A DNA stretch of 64,000 nucleotides from Sepioteuthis lessoniana (lineage: Eukaryota > Mollusca > Cephalopoda > Myopsida > Loliginidae): contig CAUZXS010004380.1 in the NCBI GenBank assembly GCA_963585895.1, positions 62,001-126,000 on the forward strand, given 5' to 3'. Positions 42,830-54,164 of the stretch are shown here, piece by piece. Within the stretch, counting starts at the first letter, position 1; each line of letters opens with the position of its first letter. A program made the position numbers and the translations under genes. The notes under the pieces were generated by a model. That model saw nothing but the letters and a program-made list of their open reading frames with translations, was not told where the DNA came from and searched no databases.

Positions 42830-43580
42830 TATATATAGTTGATTGAACATAATAGACATTTTTTGTCTACATACTTTTTTGTTAATCCTTTCGAATTGTC
42901 GTATTGATCTCATGATATTCGGCGGGAATTGGTTTATAAACCTCTCTAATTAGTTATTTATCAAGTACTTTCTGCCTAACTTTGGGCCATCATCAGGGGA
43001 GGATGTATTACAAAAGTGATGTAACTTTTATATGTACAAAACTACTTTGTACGAATGAGCGTTTGTACTGTTGTATTGTGTTGCGTTCCTTTTCGATTTT
43101 TTTCTCTATAAATAGCGTCAATAGCTAAAGACATTTAAGTATATTAGCACTGGTTTCAAAATTAATTCAATAAATTTTGGATTGTATGTCCAAATATATG
43201 GAGCCTCGAGAATCTGTAGTTTTTGCTTGTTATTTTGATTTTCTAATATTGTTGTTTTCGGTACGAATTTTCTGTAATTCTGTTGTTAGGCATGAAAGTT
43301 TTTTTAAAGGCTGTATTATAGAACTTATATCAGAAAGGTGTATTGGAAGTCTTTTCGATAGGGTTTTTGAGGTTAAGCAGACGTATATATTGTTTTCAGA
43401 GATACAACCTCCTAAAGGACACTTAAATTGATATAGAACGTTGTCTTTTGCAAAACTCCAATCTATATATATAAATATATTTGTATATAACTGTAATATA
43501 TGGAAGATACTATCTTAGTTGGTGGGTTTGTGGCAGACCAAATAGATATGGAGAGTGCTCAATACCTATGATAGAGCTAT

Positions 43581-43585
<5 letters not shown>
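42830..43585. other. possible old Penelope-related 3' end, otherwise unassigned
   Basis: Minus strand near 42962-42992 reads CTGATGATGGCCCAAAG...GGCAGAAAG, which again has a CUGAUGA...GAAA arrangement with a bulged stem II. The 84-codon frame at 43177-43431 has no domain that I recognise. Confidence 0.3.

Positions 43586-43632
<47 letters not shown>
43582..43632. repeat. (TAA)n microsatellite
   Basis: About 16 trinucleotide units, immediately before the foldback element. Confidence 0.95.
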
Positions 43633-43637
<5 letters not shown>

Positions 43638-43642
43638 CAAAC

Positions 43643-43824
43643 ATATATTAGTTTATATATTTATTTATTTAATAGCATGAATGCTTATCTGCAACCACCG
43701 GTTTCATGCCGTCTTATTTCGACAATGATTAGCCCAATGATTGCCGTAATAAGACGGCATGAAATCTGTGGTCGCAGATAAGCCACCATGCTTTTAATAA
43801 GTATATACAAAAAACTAATATATA
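43643..43824. mobile_element. foldback (MITE-like) element, about 80 bp arms
   Basis: CTTATCTGCAACCACCGG and TTTCATGCCGTCTTATT on the left are mirrored by AATAAGACGGCATGAAA and GTGGTCGCAGATAAG on the right, around a 29 bp centre (43719-43747). Arms extend into ATATATTAGTTT on both sides. No coding capacity. Confidence 0.8.
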
Positions 43825-44214
43825 TATATATATGTATATATATAAATTAAAAGAGGATTTCTGAGATTCATACCTTTCTGATTATTGAGAATACATCATG
43901 AAACTGATAGTGACGCGAAAAGAATGTTTGGCATGAAATAGTGTACCATATGAAAAAAAGGTCATATACATATGCTGCTGAAAAATCAATTGCTGGGCGG
44001 CCAACTAAACCACAAATGATAAAGGTTTTCTTGGCCGCGCAGATTTCTATTACACACAGGGTGCGTGTCCTGAAAAATATGGTGGGGTAATCTTCTTCCT
44101 AGTTTTTAGACGTCTGAGTCTTACAACATATATATATATATATATATAACATTAAATCTGTTGATACTCTTTGAAGCTGTAGATGTATATATTTACTAAA
44201 CATCTCAACCACGA

Positions 44215-44450
44215 ACTGGATGTGACATAAGGTCAATTTTTCAAAGGAGCAAAGCTGTTTTAAATCAAGTCATCCCTACAATTTTCCCATAGTTGAAGAA
44301 AGAACTGATGGAACAATGCTTTTCCCTTGAGCATAAACACGAAGTGAAACGCAATTATCCTCGATTGGGATTGAACTCCAATCGCCAATTCCATTTCTCA
44401 CAACTGAGCGTTCTTCCAAGTCGTAGATGTAAAATAATAGCATTATGGCT
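44215..44450 (-). mobile_element. SINE family B, diverged
   Basis: Minus strand from GATGTGACATAAGGTCAA to a B-box-like ATTGGAGTTCAATCCC. Open frame here is incidental. Confidence 0.6.
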
Positions 44451-44735
44451 GAGTTTGGTCGAACAACTTGAACATAATCAAAGTTGTTTATACATATAAA
44501 TCTTTTTAAGCTCCCTCATTTAAAAAAAATTATTTCCCCAAAACCTCATGATGTTTTTGCTGAATGCTATTAACATGATAGAATAATTTAAAATGTAGGA
44601 TTTGTAAATCTCTTTTTTGATATTTTTTTCTATCTTCCGTTACAACAATTACCTTTAGTAATTGTTAATGTAAATTTTATTCTTTGCATTCATTTGACTC
44701 TTTCTTTTAACAATCTCTATATCTATGTGTGTTTT

Positions 44736-45295
44736 TGTAATACTACCGGGTCCAAAAATACGACCACTGATACGAATACGTGAAAAGTACATAGAATGTT
44801 CCTACTCATATATAAAGAATATAGGAATCCCGAAATATAAAATTCCCGAAATTGGTTTAGGTACGAAACTTTATTACCTTTGAGTTAAAGGTTATTCGAC
44901 ATGAGGAGAGAGAGACACGATCTTTCTATGCTGACTGCTTTTACATCGTCAGCTCTCAACCCAACCAACGTGCGGCGCCCGCAGCGCACAAATTCGTCTG
45001 GCCTCGCCCAGCTCGGAATTTCGACTCTCCCGTTCGGACGCAGGAACTCAACTAACTGCTTTTTCTCAAATCTCAGCTCACGCTTCCGGTGCATGACATC
45101 ACTCACATTCCCTGGTCCCAATTCGTATCTGGAATTTTTATTTTGACATCTCTGAATGACACATCCTGTCTGCACGCGCGTGAACACCTTCGTTAATGTT
45201 GCACCTAACTAACCCATGCGCTAAACGAAAGGTTCTCAGCCTAACCAAACCGAAAGGCAAGGTACAAAACGAAATCCCTCCGCAATTATATTACA
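44736..45295. mobile_element. H repeat, 560 bp, copy 2 (possible solo LTR)
   Basis: Same ends and landmarks as 33337-33894. A 4 bp TTTT flanks both sides, but that is weak in such sequence. The centre is GC-rich (GTGCGGCGCCCGCAGCGCAC), which gives an open frame on each strand; neither shows a domain. Confidence 0.6.
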
Positions 45296-45484
45296 TTTTC
45301 CTGTTTTCTATAAACGTCGAAGAGGTTTGATTTTGAGCTATAAAGTTTGTAAAGCATTTTTATTGTAGAAAAATTAATTGCATAAAATAGAAAAAAATAT
45401 TATGAGTAAATCTATTTTCTTTTATACGGTTTTTTCATTTTTATGAAAATACATTTTGGGCATTATCTTTTAACTGCGAAAAAA

Positions 45485-46052
45485 AAAAAGAATGTCTGTC
45501 GGCTTGGGCAGTAGAATTCGCCGAATGAATCAACAGATATAACCCCCGGCCAGCGAATGGTCTGAATAAGACACTAAACTGCATTTGATGGTGAAGCTTC
45601 TGTTTTAGTTTTGGGTCCCATCTATAAGTCCCGTAGAACTGTTCAATTTTTTAACTAGGGATTATTATTAATGTTAAATAAAGTTATTAGTGTTTAGTAG
45701 CAAAACTTGAAACCGTTTGAAACATTAGTGTAAAAAAGATGAGACTTGCTCGTTTAAAAATGTTACCTACATTACAAATTTTACCTACATTACAAATGTT
45801 ACCTAGATTACATTTACAAATCGTGTATGTTTAATATAAATGAAAGTAAATAACAGAAATAAATCTGACAATATAAAGAAAAACGTTAACTTTCTTTTAC
45901 ATTAAATTCTTATTTTTTACCTTGTTTTAAATATTTATCTATATTTAATATTTAATATGTATCAATATTTCTCTATATTTAATACAATTGTATAAACAGG
46001 AATTGACATTAAATAACCAAGAAGGGTTGATATGCCATAAAATACAAACAAC
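45485..46052 (+). mobile_element. C element, strongly diverged
   Basis: 5' part CTGTCGGCTTGGGCAGTAGA to GACACTAAACTGCATTTG and 3' tail GGGTTGATATGCCATAAA survive. The centre is replaced by AT-rich sequence. Confidence 0.5.
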
Positions 46053-46121
46053 CATCGGTTAAATAGACATTGATTTGTAAAATGAAGCACGTTGTAAGAT
46101 AGATAGATAGATAGATAGATT

Positions 46122-46400
46122 GCTTAGTGTTAATGGCATATCAAGTTTTCTAGGGTTATTTTTTGCGTAGAGGTTATGGAATTGTGTTTATATTTGCGTC
46201 TTTTATGTAGATATTTCTTAAGATTTTTTTCACATAGTCCTGTCACTTTAAACAGATTTGTCTCATACATAGGACGTTAACAGGTTCTAAGACTCCGAGT
46301 CAAAGTGAAGCAGGGAGTAATGACAATGAAATAGTACCATAGCTTTCCAGAACAGGAGGCTCACCATCAGTAGCAATTTTGTGCCCTGCTTTGGATGTTT
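46122..46400 (-). mobile_element. C element, strongly diverged, inverted to the previous one
   Basis: Starts after (GATA)n with GTTAATGGCATATCAAG and includes AACAGGTTCTAAGACTCCGA. Minisatellite units are lost. Confidence 0.5.
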
Positions 46401-46489
46401 TTTTTTTATTAGACTCTAAAATTACTCCTATCCAGGGTCAGATGAGACTCAGAACTAATGTCAGCGAAAGAATGACACCAGAACAGTGA

Positions 46490-46492
46490 TAC

Positions 46493-46553
<61 letters not shown>
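46490..46553. repeat. (CATA)n(TA)n microsatellite
   Basis: Four CATA units then about 24 TA units. Confidence 0.95.
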
Positions 46554-46555
<2 letters not shown>

Positions 46556-46564
46556 TCGGACACT

Positions 46565-48345
46565 GACAACTTGAGAAAGCAATGGAGTTCGTTTGGATTC
46601 TAGAGGACATTAAAAACGTACATTGACAGCGTACTTTAAATGTACCGATGTGAGGTTCTTTTTAATTATAAATATTCAACAAACAGGCAAAAGTTGAATA
46701 ATATTGGCATTATGATGGGATGTTTTATCTCTCCACTACTTTTCTTTTTTGGTAATGGAGATGATATTGCGTTGTGCTGAAGTCAACACCAATGAAATAA
46801 CCATTCCATCAATGAAGGCTTTTATGGATGAGGTAACTCTAGTCGCAAAATCCAGATCACACATGGAACATCAGGTGACCCACCTATAGGAGATCTTAAA
46901 AATCGGCTGCGATAAGAATAAAGCCTTCAAAGCCGCAGTTTATTAATGATTAAAGGAAACTAGATAGATAAGGTTCTCCGTCGATGTGAACGAAATCCCC
47001 ACAATCCGTAAAAAAGCGTTAAAAGCTGCTACTCCCTGCCACTTATTGATCGACATCGTTGGCAGGACCTAAGCAAACTGCTGAAAGATGGATTACGCTC
47101 CACTGATAAATGTGATCTCCTGAACAAAGATAAATTTTGGTGCATTTATTTTGATTTACTTCCTAAATTATCACGGCAAATGCAAATAATGAGGTATCAA
47201 TTACAAAAGTTGAAACAATGGATCGGTTAATCAGTAAATATACGAGAAAATGGTTGGGAGTAACTAACCTCTTCACCAATGTGGCACTATACACTTTATC
47301 AACGAAGCTAAAACTTCCGACGTTGTCACTTGTTAAGGAATTTAAATTAGGTAAAGCGCGACTTTTCTAGATGCTGCGGGACTCTCGCGACTCACTTGGG
47401 AAGAATTCCCAGCCTTGCTTGATGACCATCAAAATAGCAGTAGAGAATGCAGAATCGGTCCCTAAGATGAAAGAAATATTTGGCACTGTGGCAAATTGAA
47501 GAGAAATTCCGGGTCTTCATCCACAGCGTTGGTGGTCCAAAGAATCCACAATAAACAAGAGAAAATTGGTTTCGGAAGAAATTTATCATCTTGAGGAAGT
47601 CAGGCGTATTTATACAGCTGTCTACGACAGGCAGTCTACGACGTTTTACCAACACAAGTCAGATAACTACATCCGACTAATGCAGAGCAAGTGGGAAAAC
47701 TGTCAGCCTCAAACATATTTTCACTGGATGCGAGTACGCTCTGACAAGCTGCACGTGGAGACATAACGAAGTCCTTGAGATTTTTGCCGAGGCTGCAAAG
47801 ATATGTTGAGAAGCTGCCAATAAAGCTCTAAATATTATCACTAGTAGAGCGATTCATTTCGTTAAAGAAGGAAAAATTTCGAAACTTTCGCGTAAAAATA
47901 AGCACAGAGGATCATTGTTCGATGGCTGCACGGACTGACACGTCGCAACTGATTTAGAATATCATTTCGTATTTCCAACAGAAATAGCGTTAAGGACCTA
48001 GTATCTAGATATTGTCATTTGGTCCGTTAAATTAAAAGAAGTCTTCGTTATTGAGTTAACGGTCTCTTTGAAGAAAATTTCGACTGGGCACATCAGCGTG
48101 AGATTGAAAAAATATGAGGATCTGCTTGAACAATGTGTCACAAATGGCTGGATAACCAATGTCTTTCCTATCAAGGTCGGATGCCGAGTTTTCATTACCT
48201 ACTCAATCAACGTATTCTTGACTAATCTTGAACGTTTTCCATCAAAGATGAAATACATAAAAAAATATCCAAGATAAGGGTCTGACTTCATCAGAGTAGA
48301 TATGGCAGTCCATAGAGTGACGTCAATCCAACAAAGTCTGGTGGT
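46565..48345 (+). mobile_element. R2-like LINE remnant with restriction-like endonuclease
   Basis: Decayed but collinear over 1.7 kb. GCFISPLLF-like RT motif near 46720; FMDEVTLVAKSRSHMEHQVT near 46828 (the FxDD box reads D-E here); then RT thumb-like and linker sequence in shifting frames. At the end, DIVIWSVKLKEVFVIELTV (48008 on) runs into KKYEDLLEQCVTNGWITNVF, open to 48277. The D...E-L-T pattern is the core of the C-terminal PD-(D/E)XK nuclease of R2/NeSL-type LINEs. Clade assignment is inference. It has many stops and cannot be active. Confidence 0.7.
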
Positions 48346-48455
48346 ATCGTGAGTTACTGCTGGGCGCTCTGGGTTAGTGGTAATAATGCTTCGGCCCCGA
48401 AACCATACCTGAACACAGAGTCATCATCTGATGTCTAAATACCAGTCATTGTATG

Positions 48456-48461
<6 letters not shown>

Positions 48462-48531
<70 letters not shown>
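48462..48531. repeat. (CA)n(TA)n(GA)n compound microsatellite
   Basis: Same order of sub-tracts as at 6016-6080 and likewise adjoining a Penelope-like 3' end. Confidence 0.9.
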
Positions 48532-48532
<1 letters not shown>

Positions 48533-48690
48533 AAATTGAAAAACGATGTAATCCAAAAAGAATAATTTAATGTAAAATAAAGTCAACGTTTTAATGTTTC
48601 GGTTCTAATGAACCATCATCAGGAAAAGTAAACGATGATATCGAGTGACGTTAAATCACCAATGGATGTTTTTGATAAAACAGTTTTTAT
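48528..48690 (-). mobile_element. Penelope-like 3' end, minus copy
   Basis: Hammerhead region at 48577-48628: core CTGATGA and GAAA intact with stem II GGTTC-ATTA-GAACC, but the cleavage triplet reads GTT and stem I no longer pairs well. Followed by GTGACGTTAAATCACC as in the 6 kb element. Confidence 0.65.
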
Positions 48691-48693
48691 TTG

Positions 48694-48935
48694 ATAAAAA
48701 TCTATCAGATGATTTAAAGTCATTCGATAGTCCTGACGATGGTTCATTAGAACCAAAACCTTTTAACATTGACTTGATTGTATATTAAATTTTTCTTGAT
48801 TGTATATTAAATTTTTAATAAAAATCTATCAGATGATTTAAAGTTATTCGATAGTCCTGACGATGGTTCATTAGAACCAAAACCTTTTAACATTGACTTG
48901 ATTGTATATTAAATTTTTCTTTTTCGATTATCTTG
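48694..48935 (+). mobile_element. Penelope-like 3' ends, two tandem plus copies
   Basis: Unit of 124 bp from ATAAAAATCTATCAGATG (48694 and 48818). Each has CTGACGA, GGTTC-ATTA-GAACC, then AAAA in place of GAAA, and no GTC: decayed hammerheads sharing the same changes, so the tandem arose after the decay. Inverted to the minus copy just upstream. Confidence 0.7.
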
Positions 48936-48992
48936 TTTTTCAAATTTTTCTTTATATTATCGGAATCATTTCCATTATTTACTTCCATATAT

Positions 48993-49150
48993 ATATAGTC
49001 ATCCACTGACAGATCTGTTTCATTCTATAAGATCTCATCAGTGTGGCTAGACATTAGCTTCCCGTAAGCTGGGATCGAAACCCGGTTGACTCAAACGTCA
49101 AGCCAAGCTTCTACCCATTCAGCCACAAGAAGCCATTAACTGCGCAGTAA
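48993..49150 (-). mobile_element. SINE family G, copy 2, complete head
   Basis: On the minus strand, TGGCTGAATGGGTAGAAGC (A box TGGCTGAATGG, a perfect TRGYNNARNGG match), GGGTTTCGATCCC (B box), hammerhead at 49003-49046, 3' end GTGGATGAC and then TATATATA. Confidence 0.75.
49003..49046 (-). ncRNA. hammerhead ribozyme motif in SINE G, copy 2
   Basis: CCACA, CTGATGA (49035-49041), stem II GATCT-TAT-AGAAT (one mismatch, one wobble), GAAAC, stem III ACAG-AT-CTGT, GTC (49008-49010), AGTGG. Stem I pairs four of five. Core is intact. Confidence 0.65.
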
Positions 49151-49399
49151 ATTTTAAACGGTTATGAATCACAATTACTATTGTTTACATACATGTTAAA
49201 ACTTAAGGTAAAAGGATTTATTTTTATTTCTATTTTCTATTTTTTTAATTTTTTTAATTTTTATTTTCTACTTTTTTTATTTTATTTTATTTTATTTTTC
49301 ACGTACACATGGGAAGCAGCATCGAGTACGTGAAGGTGTTCGAATTCGCAATGCCTAATATTTCCTGAACGTGTGATTCTTGCGGCTTAACGCTCAGGA

Positions 49400-50459
49400 T
49401 TGTCAGTTCGATCGGGGAACTACTGCTGCTCATCTATAAGAGTGGCTTCTATAGATGAGAATAAAAACAGCCACCGAAAGATAATCATGACTCATACTCA
49501 AACCGTATTCACAAACCGCATCGCTGTTTGCGCGGGTAAAAAAGGGGCGCGTCCTGCTGAGGTTGGAGCCCTGGCCTCAGTGTTCGAAAAATCAGCTACA
49601 GAGCTCAAACAAACACTACTAAAATGCAAACAAACAATACAGATAGCGACATTTAACGTTAGAACCCTAAATAGAATAGGTCAACAAACCAGAGCTAACT
49701 GCATCAGCCGTAGAACATAAAAGAGACATAATCTGTATACAAGAACATCGATACACTCACTCGGAAGATATCAAATATCACGAAACTGGCAACGGATGGA
49801 TGCTGGTGACTGTATCGGCATGGAAAAACTCTGTCAATGCATCGGTAGGAGGGGTGGAAATGCTTATAGGACCAAGAGCGCTAAAAACACTTAATAGTAT
49901 TGAGAGAATACAACCTAGGATGATGGCCACAACGTTTAATGGCAACCCCAAAGCAACGATCATCTGCTACAGCCCTACCAATGTTAGCGAAGAAACCGAA
50001 CTAGTCACCTTCTACGAGGAGCTATCCTCCCTAGTACGTAGCATTCCGAAACACAACCTGCTAGTCATTGGCGGAGATATGAATGCACAAATCGGGAAAA
50101 ACAGAAACAACAAATACAGCCTACACAACACGTCAAACAGGGATGGACAACATCTAATTGATTTCATGATAGAAAATAGATTAACATGCCTCAATACAAA
50201 CTTTCAAAAAAGGGAGGGAAAATTATGGACCCACACATACGCGAACAAGAGTAAAGCACAGATAGACTACATCTTTATAAACAGAAAATGGAAAAATAGT
50301 GTGATGAATTGCGGGGCATACTCCACTTTTGAGGGTGTGTCCTCCGATCATCGAATAGTCACGGCCAAAATACGTCTAAGCCTACGAAAAAACGCCACAC
50401 AAACAGTCACAACTGGGCCCTACTTAACAACAGAGACATTAGAGACAAATATGCATTAG
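49400..50459 (+). pseudogene. LINE APE-type endonuclease domain, frameshifted
   Basis: Frame at 49400-49720 covers the N-terminal region and the first endonuclease motif (IATFNVRTLNRIGQQ). An extra base near 49688 shifts the frame; the rest is read from about 49690 on in the frame of 49800-50459. Visible: IICIQEHRY (the glutamate of the active site), GGDMNAQIG (aspartate and asparagine, 50070 on), YADK-like spacer, SSDHRIVTAKI (aspartate-histidine pair, 50346-50351). A second frameshift near 50400 separates it from the RT frame. This nuclease nicks target DNA to prime reverse transcription. Confidence 0.85.
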
Positions 50460-52222
50460 AATTAAGAAACAGATTCGAAACACTACAAGAGAAGACAGAA
50501 AAAGTTACCCCAAATGACGAATATGAAAACTGTGTTGAAGCACACCTAGAGGCGGCACCAAAGTGTATCCCAACAAAACATAGACCTAATTATAGAGTCC
50601 CTTGGGAAACGTCAGAGGTTAGAGAAAAACGTGCACTCGTGAAAACTGCCTCCAAAAGCTATCGGAAGAACCCAACAAACACAAATGCCCGAAAACTAGA
50701 AAAAGCACAATATCAATTAGCAGGAATATATCTAAAAGAACAGGCAGAATACATACAAAATCAGATAGATAAAATTCGAGACTCGGTGCAAGATAGACAA
50801 TCCAGGATAGCCTGGCAAACAATAAACGAAGTAAGTAGAAGGAAGAGCACAGCCAAAGCAAAATTGAAAGCTGCAAGCCAACAAGAAAGAGTAAAACTGT
50901 GGGAACAGCATTTCAAGAATCTACTAGGAAGCCCACCGAAAATAACGGATGAACCGATCACCAGAATTATCAGTAAGCAATTAGACATTAAACTAGGGCC
51001 TTTCACCAAAGAAGAACTCGACTCGGTTCTTAAAAAAATTATAAATAGGAAAGCTGCAGGGCTAGACGAGATCCCCCCAGAAGTGTGGAAGACTAGACAA
51101 TTCGACGATATACTTCTCCGGCAATGCAACGCTGTCTATAGTCAAAATAGGATAGAAAGATGGATGAAGGGATGCATCCTTCCTTTCCCTAAAAAAGGCG
51201 ACCTCGGATTAGCCAAGAACTACCGAGGGATAACACTTACATCCATAGCAGCCAAAATCTACAATGCCCTACTACGAAACCGCATAGAACCCAAAATAGA
51301 CAACATCCTTAGGAAAAACCAAAATGGCTTCCGGAGAAATAGATCCACAACCTCACAAATATTGACCATCCGTAGAATCCTTGAAGGCGTCCGGGCAAAA
51401 AACCTTCAGGCGACATTACTATTTGTCGACTTTACCAAGACCTTCGATTCCATCCACAGAGGGAAAATGGAACTAATCCTACTAGCATACGGCCTACCTA
51501 AAGAAACCGTAGCAGCAATAATCCTCCTCTACACAAACACAAAAGTGAAAGTACGTTCAACAGATGGAGACACGGAATACTTCGACATTGTTGCAGGAGT
51601 ACTACAAGGAGACACGCTAGCCCCATACCTCTTTATCATCTATCTAGACTACGTGCTTAGAGCTTCGATCGACAAAATCAGAGAAAATGGCTTCGAGCTG
51701 ACTAAGAAAAGAAGCAAAAGGTACCCCGCAAAAACAATCACAGACGCCGACTACGCTGATGACTTAGCGTTACTGGCGAATACGCCTAATCAAGCAGAGA
51801 CGCTACTGCATAGTTTGGAACGAGCTGCAGCAGGCATTGGCCTCCATGTCAATGCGCACAAAACTGAATATATGTGTTACAACCAAACGGGCAACATTAC
51901 CACTCTAGACGGAGCCTCTCTGAGGCTAGTGGACAAATTCACCTTCCTAGGAAGTAGCGTCTCATTAACAGAAAACGACATCGACACACGGCTCACGAAA
52001 ACATGGACGGCTATACATAGGCTCTCAATAATATGGAAATCAGACCTGACCGATGAAATGAAGCGCAGTTTCTTCCAGGCAGCGGTTGTATCGATACTGC
52101 TATATGGATGCACTACATGGACGCTAACCAAACGGCTGGAGAAGAAGCTTGACGGCAACTACACAAGAATGTTGAGAACAATATTGAACAAGTCCTGGCG
52201 ACAACACCCCACGAGACGCTAA
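50405..52222 (+). pseudogene. LINE reverse transcriptase, ended by a nonsense codon
   Basis: Open from the second frameshift (WALLNNRDIRDKYALELRN) to TAA at 52220-52222. Motifs in order: KAAGLDEIPPEVWK (about 51050), GCILPFPKKGD (51170), NYRGITLTSIAAKIYNALL (51220), LFVDFTKTFDSIHRGKM (51420; the palm aspartate), GVLQGDTLAPYLFI (51595), DADYADDLALL (YADD at 51752-51763), KFTFLGSSVS (51935), LLYGCTTWTLTKRLEKKL (52095). After the TAA, the same frame continues for about 90 codons (HCWRSKDELVSD, GRPARTYIQQLCEDTGCN) to the tail. In sister copies the stop position is CAA, so this is one C to T change. Confidence 0.9.
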
Positions 52223-52515
52223 CTGTACGGCCACCTGCCTCCCATCACGAAAACTATACAGGTCAGACCAGCCAGACACGCCGGACACTGCTGGAGAAGC
52301 AAAGACGAGCTCGTAAGTGACATACTACTATGGACCCCCATATATGGCCAAGCAAAAGCAGGACGACCAGCCCGAACTTACATTCAGCAGCTATGTGAGG
52401 ACACAGGATGTAACCCAGAAGACCTGCCGGAGGCGATGAACGATAGGGAAAAGTGGCGAGAGAGGGTCAAGGATATCCGTGCTGGCGGCACGACTTGATG
52501 ATGATGATGATGATA

Positions 52516-52635
52516 TACATCTGTTCAATGGCTATCGAGACCTCAATTCATATATGAAGAGGCTTGCAATATACGCTAATGGCAACACGATTACTTCTTC
52601 GCCAGAGAACTCAACCGTACGGGGGTAGGGGAGTA

Positions 52636-52685
<50 letters not shown>

Positions 52686-53765
52686 TGTTGATACGCAGTT
52701 TCTATAACCTGGTAAGAATAGATCTGGGAAATAACGATGAAAGGTACTTCTCATTCCCAAGATCTCAACACTGAGTTTTAGTGTCATCCCTAGAGCACAT
52801 CTTTTTTCTTTTTCTTCAGGGGAATTATAAGCCTCGCCGATAGACTTTATGTGATTTTGATATTTCATTGTTCGTATAACCGTGTCTCTGATCAAAGTTT
52901 TAATGTTGTACTTTGCCTTAACGGATATTGTAGATCGTTAAAGGATATTTTTGATCTAATACCAATCAGTTTGAAAACTTGTATCGTCTGCAGTTCATTC
53001 GACTTGGAACAAATACGAATCAGAAATCTATATGCGTGCTTTGAATACAGAAAGATAATTAATTTGCAAAGTAATTTTAAAACTAAGAACTCACAATTAT
53101 TTCGCCGTTATAAAAATTCAACCAGAACGGAAAAAAAAACATTAACATTAATTTAAAGATAACAATAAAAACTATTTTTATTGTCGGGCAATTAACAAAC
53201 GCAAAACTGATATGAATTTTAAGATAATTTCACCCAATGAGAATAAGGGAATTGATAAAAGGGAATTTGAATAAAAAGCAAAGAAGTAAAAGATCTGGAA
53301 AAAGAAAACGGAAATAAACCTGTTTTTTTTTTGTTTTTTTTTTATAGACGGAAAAAATGAATCTCAATGAATGACGTATTTTTCCTAAAAATTTTTTTCT
53401 GATTTGCGTAAAAGAATATTTGAATAATAAATTTCTCGACATTTTGCTAAAACAAAAATCTGGATTTGTTTTGATATGTTGCGATTCAAAAGATTGCGGT
53501 TGAATCTTTTTCGAGAACTAGACGATCCACAAACCAGTGGGTTCCTGTTGTAACAATAACCTCATGAAGATATTAATTAAGGAAGTAGCGAAGGACTGTT
53601 ATTAGCATGAGAGAAAATTTCAACATTTAAAAAACCACTTTTATGGCGCAAAATTACCATTTAGTTACAAACTAGAATGAGTATATTCTATGCTAGAGCG
53701 TCTTAAATGTTGTACTATGATAAAAATCTTAGTATGATATACCATTTTTTCTGTGAATTGGTCTT

Positions 53766-53797
<32 letters not shown>

Positions 53798-54164
53798 TCA
53801 CCCGCATACACATGCACATACAATAACCCACATAAATCATTATCATATATTTGAGGCGATAATCCTTCTTTTATGCAAGTGTCATGGAAGATGACTGCTA
53901 ATTAGCATCTGGTAAATTTTCTCTTTGGCTTTTCTTTAGCACGGTCAAATAGTCTTTTTGTAACGGAACATTTAGGATTAATCGTGAACATCGCTCTACA
54001 CTAGCGTTTTCAGATAATCTATTAGACCTTTTCAAGGATTGCAGTTAGAAATCCTATTCATCAAATCATTGCATTTTGTATTTGAAATTGCCTTTTATCG
54101 AAATTTATTCTGTGTTAGACTGTGTTTTGTTACAAGTTATAAAGGGGTTATTAATCGTCTTAAT
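52516..54164. other. mostly unassigned; microsatellites at 52640 and 53767
   Basis: (CT)n(TA)n at 52637-52680 and (CA)n(TA)n at 53767-53797. The remaining AT-rich sequence, including a 101-codon frame at 52851-53156, shows nothing I recognise. Confidence 0.45.

Larger units (their letters stand above)
49380..52515 (+). mobile_element. RTE-type LINE, near full length
   Basis: About 3.1 kb with endonuclease, reverse transcriptase and a (GAT)n tail (52494-52515). It is the most complete element in the window and the reference for the fragments at 2.5, 3.7-5.8, 10.9, 13.9, 20.4, 23.2, 28.1 and 56.8 kb. RTE assignment rests on an APE-type endonuclease joined to RT in one reading sense, the short 3' UTR and the simple-repeat tail; it is inference without a tree. 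Three lesions separate it from an intact frame. Confidence 0.9.

Noticed and set aside
50619-51129. Open frames on the minus strand over the LINE RT
   Set aside because: They are antisense shadows of the plus-strand reverse transcriptase.
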